64,000 bases of DNA. Source: Eutrophocola sp965661105. Its GTDB lineage: Bacteria > Pseudomonadota > Gammaproteobacteria > Pseudomonadales > Pseudohongiellaceae. Where the stretch lies: the NCBI GenBank assembly GCA_965661105.1, contig CBFICR010000008.1, positions 1 to 64,000 on the forward strand. The letters are read 5' to 3'. The position numbers were made by a program, and so were the translations under genes. Below the pieces are notes generated by a model. That model was not told the origin of the DNA. It worked only from the letters and a program-made list of their open reading frames with translations, and searched no databases. Below, piece by piece: positions 59,584 through 64,000 of this stretch; position 1 is the stretch's first letter, and every line of letters starts with the position of its first letter.

Positions 59584-60765
59584 GTGACTGAAACTACAGC
59601 CACCTCACAGGCAAATGAAAGCTATATTCTGGTTGAGGATGAGCTGACGCTGAATGAATTATGCGCAACCTGGCGTAATTCTTCATTCCTGGCAATGGAT
59701 ACAGAGTTTATTCGAACCTCAACCTTTTTTCCTCAAGTTGGCTTGATACAGCTAAATGCGGGAGCAGGTAACTACTTGATTGATCCTCTGAGGATTGCCA
59801 ATTGGGATCCGTTCAGGGAGTTGATGAGCAATAAGGGTATTACCAAGATTTTTCATTCATGTTCGGAAGATCTGCAGGTCTTTATGACTGCGATGCAACT
59901 GATTCCCGAGCCAGTATTTGATACCCAGATTGCGGCAGCCTTTCTTAATCAGGGCTTTGGTAATTCATACCAGTCGCTGGTTTTGAATATGCTGGGTATT
60001 GATCTTCCCAAGGGTGAAACCAGGTCAGACTGGTTACAACGTCCGCTGGCGGAGAAACAGTGTCATTATGCGGCTCAGGATGTGGCCTATCTGCCTGAAA
60101 TATACAAGCAGTTGCATGGGGCATTGCAGGAGAGCGGCAGACTGGAGTGGTTCAGGGAAGAGTGTGATTCGTTGTTGACGCTCTATCGTAAGGAGTTGAG
60201 TTCGGATTTTTCTGATTACTATCTTGCTATTCGTGGTGCCTGGCAACTTGATGCCAGGCAACTTAATATCCTCAAATACCTGGCCCAATGGCGTGAACAG
60301 CGTGCCCGCAAAAGAGATAAACCCAGAAACTGGATAGTCAAGGACAAAAGTCTTCTCGATATCGCCAGATTGGCGCCGGCGTCGCTGGAACAATTGAAAG
60401 CCATAGACGAGATAAGCACCAGTTTTCTGCATCATGAAGGGGAAGAGGTTCTTTCGCTGGTAGGTATGGCCCAGGCTGCTGCTGATGACGCTCTGCCCGA
60501 ACCAATGCCCAGGCCTCTTGAAGGCAAAGCCAAAGTCCGTTTGCGGCAGGGGCAGAAGTTCATTGAGGAAAAAGCTCTGGAGTTGAATATGCCGGTAGAA
60601 ATGCTGATTCGAAAACGCTGGCTTATCACTATTCTGCAGAATATGCGTGAAGAAGAAACTGTCTCAACTGAACAAGATGCTCAAGCATTATTGCCGGAAC
60701 AGCTTATGGGTTGGCGTTACTCTCTTTTAATGCCTGAGCTGGTACAGGTGATGAGCAAGACATGA
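59584..60765 (+). CDS. rnd: Ribonuclease D
   Basis: A 3'-5' exoribonuclease that trims tRNA and other stable RNA precursors. DEDD motifs: 'MDTEFIR' (near 36-42), 'KIFHSCSEDLQVF', and 'HYAAQDVAYLPEIY' with the final Asp; two HRDC domains follow. Starts at GTG 59584, preceded by AAGGAAA at a few bases; 393 residues, slightly longer than E. coli RNase D. Overlaps ycgL by four bases (ATGA). Confidence 0.94.
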   Translation: MTETTATSQANESYILVEDELTLNELCATWRNSSFLAMDTEFIRTSTFFPQVGLIQLNAGAGNYLIDPLRIANWDPFRELMSNKGITKIFHSCSEDLQVFMTAMQLIPEPVFDTQIAAAFLNQGFGNSYQSLVLNMLGIDLPKGETRSDWLQRPLAEKQCHYAAQDVAYLPEIYKQLHGALQESGRLEWFREECDSLLTLYRKELSSDFSDYYLAIRGAWQLDARQLNILKYLAQWREQRARKRDKPRNWIVKDKSLLDIARLAPASLEQLKAIDEISTSFLHHEGEEVLSLVGMAQAAADDALPEPMPRPLEGKAKVRLRQGQKFIEEKALELNMPVEMLIRKRWLITILQNMREEETVSTEQDAQALLPEQLMGWRYSLLMPELVQVMSKT

Positions 60766-61040
60766 CAGATTCCGAAGCAATGATTTGCAGTATTTTTAAA
60801 GGCAGTCGTGAGCCTGAACTTTATGTCTATGTGCCGTTTGCGAAAGCTCAAAGCAATATTCCCGAAGAATTACGTCAACGACTGGGAAAATTAAAAGAGG
60901 TGATGTCACTGGAAATTACACCAGACAAAAAGCTCGCCAGAGTAGATGCGGCTAAAGTACTGAAAGAAATACGCGAACAAGGTTATTTCGTCCAGTTACC
61001 TCCTGTCATCACTGGCCAGGTTTTGTTCGATGGCGATTAG
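60762..61040 (+). CDS. ycgL: YcgL-domain protein
   Basis: A 92-residue YcgL-family protein of unknown function: 'CSIFKGSREPELYVYVPFAKAQSNIPEELRQRLG' (cited by IFKGSREPELYVYV) and the C-terminal 'EIREQGYFVQLPP' are diagnostic. It is translationally coupled to rnd and precedes ycgN, an association common in gammaproteobacteria. Confidence 0.9.
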   Translation: MTDSEAMICSIFKGSREPELYVYVPFAKAQSNIPEELRQRLGKLKEVMSLEITPDKKLARVDAAKVLKEIREQGYFVQLPPVITGQVLFDGD

Positions 61041-61089
61041 GCTTTATTTCGTTTGCCCGTTTTTTCCATAGTCCATTCAGGAGGCTATT

Positions 61090-61551
61090 ATTTCCAGTCA
61101 AAAATCACGCCCATTCTGGGAAAGCAAATCCCTTGCCGAGATGTCCTCTAAAGAGTGGGAATCGCTCTGCGATGGCTGTGCAAAGTGCTGCCTGCATAAG
61201 CTGGAAGACGAAGATTCCGGTGAGATTTTTTATACGCGTGTGGTGTGTAGATACCTGGATCAGGAAAAATGCAATTGCAGCGTTTACAATAAGCGTCAAA
61301 AACTTGTGCCAGACTGTGTAATTCTGACGCCAGAAAACCTCGACGATCTGAGCTGGATGCCGGGAACCTGTGCCTACAGGTTGCTCCATGAAGGCAAGTC
61401 TCTACCGATTTGGCATCCTTTGATTAGCGGTAGCAGGAATGCCATGATAGCAGAAGATATAACAGTGACCGGTAAAGTCATCTCGGAAGAGTTTGTTCAT
61501 GAAGATGGATTGGAAGAACACATAGTCGATTGGGCAAATGGTCAGGTTTGA
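61090..61551 (+). CDS. ycgN: YcgN-family cysteine-cluster protein (probable ATT start)
   Basis: A 153-residue protein of the YcgN/UPF0260 (CxxCxxxCC zinc/iron-sulphur-type) family. The Cys cluster 'SLCDGCAKCCLHKLEDED' is intact, followed by 'TCAYRLLHEGKSLPIWHPLISGS'-type sequence (cited by CAYRLLHEGKSLP). Conserved family residues 'RPFWESKSLAEM' lie upstream of the first ATG (61141); no ATG, GTG or TTG exists between the in-frame stop at 61069 and that motif. AGGAGG (61079-61084) is 5 bases before ATT at 61090, so an AUU start is the best reading. The resulting length fits the family. Function unknown. Confidence 0.82.
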   Translation: MSSQKSRPFWESKSLAEMSSKEWESLCDGCAKCCLHKLEDEDSGEIFYTRVVCRYLDQEKCNCSVYNKRQKLVPDCVILTPENLDDLSWMPGTCAYRLLHEGKSLPIWHPLISGSRNAMIAEDITVTGKVISEEFVHEDGLEEHIVDWANGQV

Positions 61552-61576
61552 TGGATAGTCGCAATGGATAAGCAGG

Positions 61577-61924
61577 ATGGATAGTCAGGATTATTATATT
61601 GCCTGGAGCATTTATCTGGTTGCCGGCATCCTCTTCAGCCTGATCTCATGGAAAGTCATGAAGCGCTATTTATGGCGCGAGATGGCTTATCTGCTGCAAA
61701 GTCTGTTGCTCGCCATTATCTTTACACCCTGGTATGTCTTGCCAGAGGAAGAAATATTGGCCCCGGCACTAATCATCTTCATGCTTGATCTCATTACCGT
61801 GGACCTGACTACCAGTATTCGTGCACTGATTCCCCTGGTGATGGCGATGCTGTCTGGAATCATCGTAACGGTAATTCTCAGTGTTGTTTACCGGATCAAG
61901 CGCCGGGGTAAAACATCTTCTTAA
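61577..61924 (+). CDS. Small polytopic membrane protein, unknown function
   Basis: 115 residues with four hydrophobic segments (about 7-27, 34-51, 58-76 and 82-106: 'IYLVAGILFSLISW', 'AYLLQSLLLAIIFTPWYVL', 'LAPALIIFMLDLITVDLT', 'LVMAMLSGIIVTVILSVV'), and a basic C-terminus (YRIKRRGKTSS). I do not recognise a specific family. It lies between ycgN and the convergent pspF gene; short copies of tggatag flank it on both sides. Confidence 0.7.
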   Translation: MDSQDYYIAWSIYLVAGILFSLISWKVMKRYLWREMAYLLQSLLLAIIFTPWYVLPEEEILAPALIIFMLDLITVDLTTSIRALIPLVMAMLSGIIVTVILSVVYRIKRRGKTSS

Positions 61925-61955
61925 GCTGTTATGGATAGTATGGATAGCTTGTTGA

Positions 61956-62990
61956 TTAATTATTCAGGTCGTATTTTCTCATGTAGCCGCGTAACTGGTC
62001 GTAACTCAGGTCCAGCAGCTTGGCTGTTTTACGCTGATTGAACTGGCATTGTTTGAGTGCCCGACGCAAAATTTTCTTTTCAAATTCCTGCACCCGGTGT
62101 TTGAAGCCAATTGCCCCAAAATCAAAATCTTCTTCGCTGACATTTTCGCCAGACTCCTGGGTTCGTTCTGTTTTATCCGCAGTGGCCGGGTTAGCCGTGT
62201 CGGGGCGATATGGCGAGGCAAAAGGATCAAATACAATATCCCTGACCGGTTTGTCCGGATCTTCCGACTGATAAACACAGCGCTCAATAACATTCTTTAA
62301 TTCCCTGACATTGCCTGGCCATGGATAGTTCAACAAGGCTTTAGCTGCTGACTTAGTAAAACCGGGAAAATAGTCGCGTTCCAGTTCCTTGACCATATTG
62401 ATGGCAAAATGTCGGGCCAGCACCGGGATATCTTCCAGGCGCTCCCGCAAGGGCGGCAGGGTAATGACGTCAAAGGCCAGTCTGTCGAGCAGGTCATCAC
62501 GAAACTTACCTTCCCGGGCCTGTTTTGGCAGGTCAAGATTGGTTGCTGCGACAATCCTGACATCGACCTGGATGGGTTTGGTGCCCCCCAGGCGTTCGAT
62601 TTCTCCGTATTCCGTTACCCTGAGAATGCGTTCCTGAACAGCCATTGAGGTGGTTGCGAGCTCATCAAGGAACAGGGTGCCACCATCAGCGCGCTCAAAA
62701 AATCCCAATTGTTGTTTACTGGCCCCGGTAAAAGCACCGGCTTCGTGACCAAATAACTGTGACTCCAGCAAGGCCTCATTAAAAGCAGCACAATTAATCT
62801 TGATAAAAGGCTGCTTCCAGCGTTTAGAGAGAAAATGCAGTCTTGCTGCGACCAGTTCCTTGCCCGTCCCACGTTCACCAATAATGAGAATCGGTTTATT
62901 GAGCGGGGCGAGGCGTGACAGTTGTTCCTGCATGATCAGAAAATTAGCTGACTCGCCAATCATGCGATCGTTGCCTTTGATATCTTCCAT
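61956..62990 (-). CDS. pspF: Phage-shock-protein operon activator PspF (sigma-54 enhancer-binding protein)
   Basis: A sigma-54-dependent AAA+ activator without a receiver domain, held inactive by PspA until membrane stress. From ATG 62990 it is 344 residues: AAA+ domain with Walker A 'GERGTGKELVAARL', the sigma-54-contacting 'GAFTGA' loop, Walker B 'GGTLFLDELAT' and 'RLAFDVITLPPLRERLEDIPVLARHF' (cited by LPPLRERLEDI), then a Fis-type helix-turn-helix ('QRKTAKLLDLSYDQLRGYMRKY'). The frame continues upstream without stop for 72 codons to 63206, but that part covers the psp promoter and lacks homology, so the later start is right. Divergent from the psp operon. Confidence 0.95.
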   Translation of the reverse strand: MEDIKGNDRMIGESANFLIMQEQLSRLAPLNKPILIIGERGTGKELVAARLHFLSKRWKQPFIKINCAAFNEALLESQLFGHEAGAFTGASKQQLGFFERADGGTLFLDELATTSMAVQERILRVTEYGEIERLGGTKPIQVDVRIVAATNLDLPKQAREGKFRDDLLDRLAFDVITLPPLRERLEDIPVLARHFAINMVKELERDYFPGFTKSAAKALLNYPWPGNVRELKNVIERCVYQSEDPDKPVRDIVFDPFASPYRPDTANPATADKTERTQESGENVSEEDFDFGAIGFKHRVQEFEKKILRRALKQCQFNQRKTAKLLDLSYDQLRGYMRKYDLNN

Positions 62991-63126
62991 TGTGTGGTCT
63001 GTATTGTAACGAGGAGAATCGGTGAAAAATACCACATGTTGGTGAATACCCCAATATTTCTTTAGGGGACTTGATCGCAAATAATAAATATTCATTAAAA
63101 TCAATGAGATAGATTTTAATTCAAAG

Positions 63127-63144
63127 TTGGCATGACCTCTGCAA
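63127..63144 (+). promoter_or_regulatory. Sigma-54 promoter of the psp operon
   Basis: TTGGCATGACCTCTGCAA has the invariant GG (63129-63130) and GC (63141-63142) ten bases apart, matching TGGCAC-N5-TTGCA. It faces the lipoprotein-pspA genes and lies about 45 bases ahead of the first ATG, in the pspF-psp divergent region. Confidence 0.85.
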
Positions 63145-63190
63145 TACCCGGTTGAGGTAGTCATTAATTTTTTATCTAGAAGAGGTTGTA

Positions 63191-63415
63191 ATGAAAAATA
63201 ATTCACTCATTTTTGTGTTGTTTTCTGCCCTGGTGCTTTCTGGCTGTATTTATGTCAACGATACTGACGATGACAGACATGGTCCCAGTTCTGGGCGCTT
63301 CGCCCAGCCAACCATAGGACAGGAAATATTGGATCTGGATCGGGCTCGGGCATCCGGGGTAATAAATGATGCTGAGTATGATCGGGCCAAGCAAGCCATT
63401 CTGTCTGACATTTAA
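63191..63415 (+). CDS. Small lipoprotein with SHOCT-like C-terminus, first gene of the psp operon
   Basis: A 74-residue lipoprotein: signal ending in the lipobox 'LVLSGC' with Cys19 as the lipidated residue, an Asp-rich linker, and a short helical end 'LDRARASGVINDAEYDRAKQAIL' (cited by ARASGVINDAEYDRAKQAIL) resembling the SHOCT oligomerisation motif. GAAGAGG lies 8 bases before its ATG. It sits between the sigma-54 promoter and pspA, so it is PspF-controlled. Enterobacterial psp operons begin with pspA, so this gene is an extra envelope component. Confidence 0.82.
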   Translation: MKNNSLIFVLFSALVLSGCIYVNDTDDDRHGPSSGRFAQPTIGQEILDLDRARASGVINDAEYDRAKQAILSDI

Positions 63416-63429
63416 CAAGAGGTTTCGTC

Positions 63430-64000
63430 ATGGGTATATTTTCCAGACTTTCAGATATCATAAACTCCAATATCAATTCTTTACTGGACAAGGCCGAGGA
63501 TCCTGAAAAAATGATCCGTATGGTAATCCAGGAAATGGAAGAGACACTGGTTGAGGTTCGCAGTACATCCGCACGTATCATTGCGGATAAGAAGGAGCTA
63601 TTACGTCGCAATAGCAAGCTTGAAAAGCAGGCGGAAGATTGGCAGCAGAAAGCTGAATTGGCCCTGAGCAAAAATCGTGATGACCTGGCCAAAGCGGCGC
63701 TACTTGAAAAAGCCTCCATCAATGAGGTGATTGGTCTTGTACAGGATGATCTGGAAAAGCTTGATCATTCGCTGGACAAGTTAAGTTCTGAAATCGAGCA
63801 ACTGCAGACTAAGCTGAATGATGCGAGAGCGAGACAAAAAACCATAATGATGCGTCACACAGCAACCAAATCACGGCAAACTGTGAGTAATAAACTCCAT
63901 AATGCATCAATTGATGAGGCCATCAATAAATTTGACCATTACGAAAAGAAAATCGAACTGATGGAAGGTGAAATAGAAGCCAATCAAATAGGTAGCGCAG
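63430..64000 (+). CDS. pspA: Phage shock protein A (3' end beyond the window)
   Basis: A peripheral membrane ESCRT-III-like protein that stabilises the inner membrane and inhibits PspF. The first 190 residues are present: the amphipathic N-terminus 'MGIFSRLSDIINSNINSLLDKAEDPEK' (cited by MGIFSRLSDIINSNI) and long coiled coils typical of the family. AAGAGG is about 7 bases before the ATG at 63430. The coding sequence is open at the window edge; total length of about 222 is expected. Confidence 0.96.
   Translation, partial: MGIFSRLSDIINSNINSLLDKAEDPEKMIRMVIQEMEETLVEVRSTSARIIADKKELLRRNSKLEKQAEDWQQKAELALSKNRDDLAKAALLEKASINEVIGLVQDDLEKLDHSLDKLSSEIEQLQTKLNDARARQKTIMMRHTATKSRQTVSNKLHNASIDEAINKFDHYEKKIELMEGEIEANQIGSA

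Noticed and set aside
62991..63206. 72-codon N-terminal extension of pspF
   Set aside because: It covers the psp sigma-54 promoter and divergent region, and the PspF family begins at the chosen ATG (62990).
1..64000. tRNA, rRNA or prophage
   Set aside because: I found no cloverleaf-like sequences, rRNA segments or phage structural genes in reading the window, though a dedicated search could find a tRNA I missed.

Overview
The window reads as chromosomal DNA of a free-living, probably marine or aquatic, heterotrophic gammaproteobacterium of the OMG / Cellvibrionales / Pseudohongiella kind. The class call rests on conserved neighbourhoods: ygfZ divergent from sdhE; nadB divergent from rpoE-rseA-rseC-degP; lepA-lepB-DUF4845-rnc-era-recO; cysM-rlmD-mazG; ffs-dnaX-ybaB-recR; rnd-ycgL-ycgN; and pspF divergent from a psp operon with a sigma-54 promoter. 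Genus and species cannot be fixed from the sequence alone.

Layout. (1) 1-6250 is a mobile-DNA-scarred segment. It holds a REP-associated tyrosine transposase (RAYT), three copies of a REP-like motif, an operon of TonB-dependent receptor, response regulator and sensor kinase, and an IS30 remnant. (2) 6540-9470 carries a secreted GH5 mannanase-like enzyme and two small envelope proteins; each of the three genes is followed by a copy of a palindromic intergenic repeat. (3) 9636-31005 is mostly housekeeping: an HD-GYP regulator, YgfZ/SdhE, NadB, the sigma-E envelope-stress operon (without rseB), translation and RNA processing (LepA, RNase III, Era), protein export (LepB), repair (RecO), cysteine synthesis, rRNA methylation, MazG, Adk, TsaB and UppP. 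A large Lys/Ala repeat histone H1-like gene sits between adk and tsaB. (4) 31150-50950 is an accessory catabolic region: VOC, SnoaL-like and DUF3237 proteins, an IclR regulator, a MetE-like methyltransferase, a homocitrate/isopropylmalate synthase-like enzyme, a Planctomycete-type cytochrome (DUF1592 family), WrbA, malonyl-CoA decarboxylase, a fumarylacetoacetate hydrolase-family enzyme, an AmpG-like transporter, a hydroxycinnamoyl-CoA hydratase-lyase and four DUF6152-related secreted proteins. Together they suggest use of plant or algal aromatic and other complex carbon. (5) 51110-56420 is an export module (HlyD-like adaptor plus C39-peptidase ABC transporter) followed by a TraB/GumN protein. 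(6) 56559-61920 returns to core genes: 4.5S RNA, dnaX with a likely programmed -1 frameshift, ybaB, recR, rnd, ycgL, ycgN. (7) 61956-64000 is the phage-shock locus; pspA runs off the end of the window.

Recurring oddities are short tandem arrays (units of 7, 8, 9, 11-12 and 16 bp) in several intergenic regions, and two core genes (mazG, ycgN) whose best start sites are AUC/AUU behind good Shine-Dalgarno sequences. No CRISPR array, tRNA, rRNA or prophage was seen. The most testable observations are the RAYT-repeat-bounded receptor/two-component operon, the fused and split DUF6152 paralogues, the non-AUG starts and the dnaX frameshift signal.
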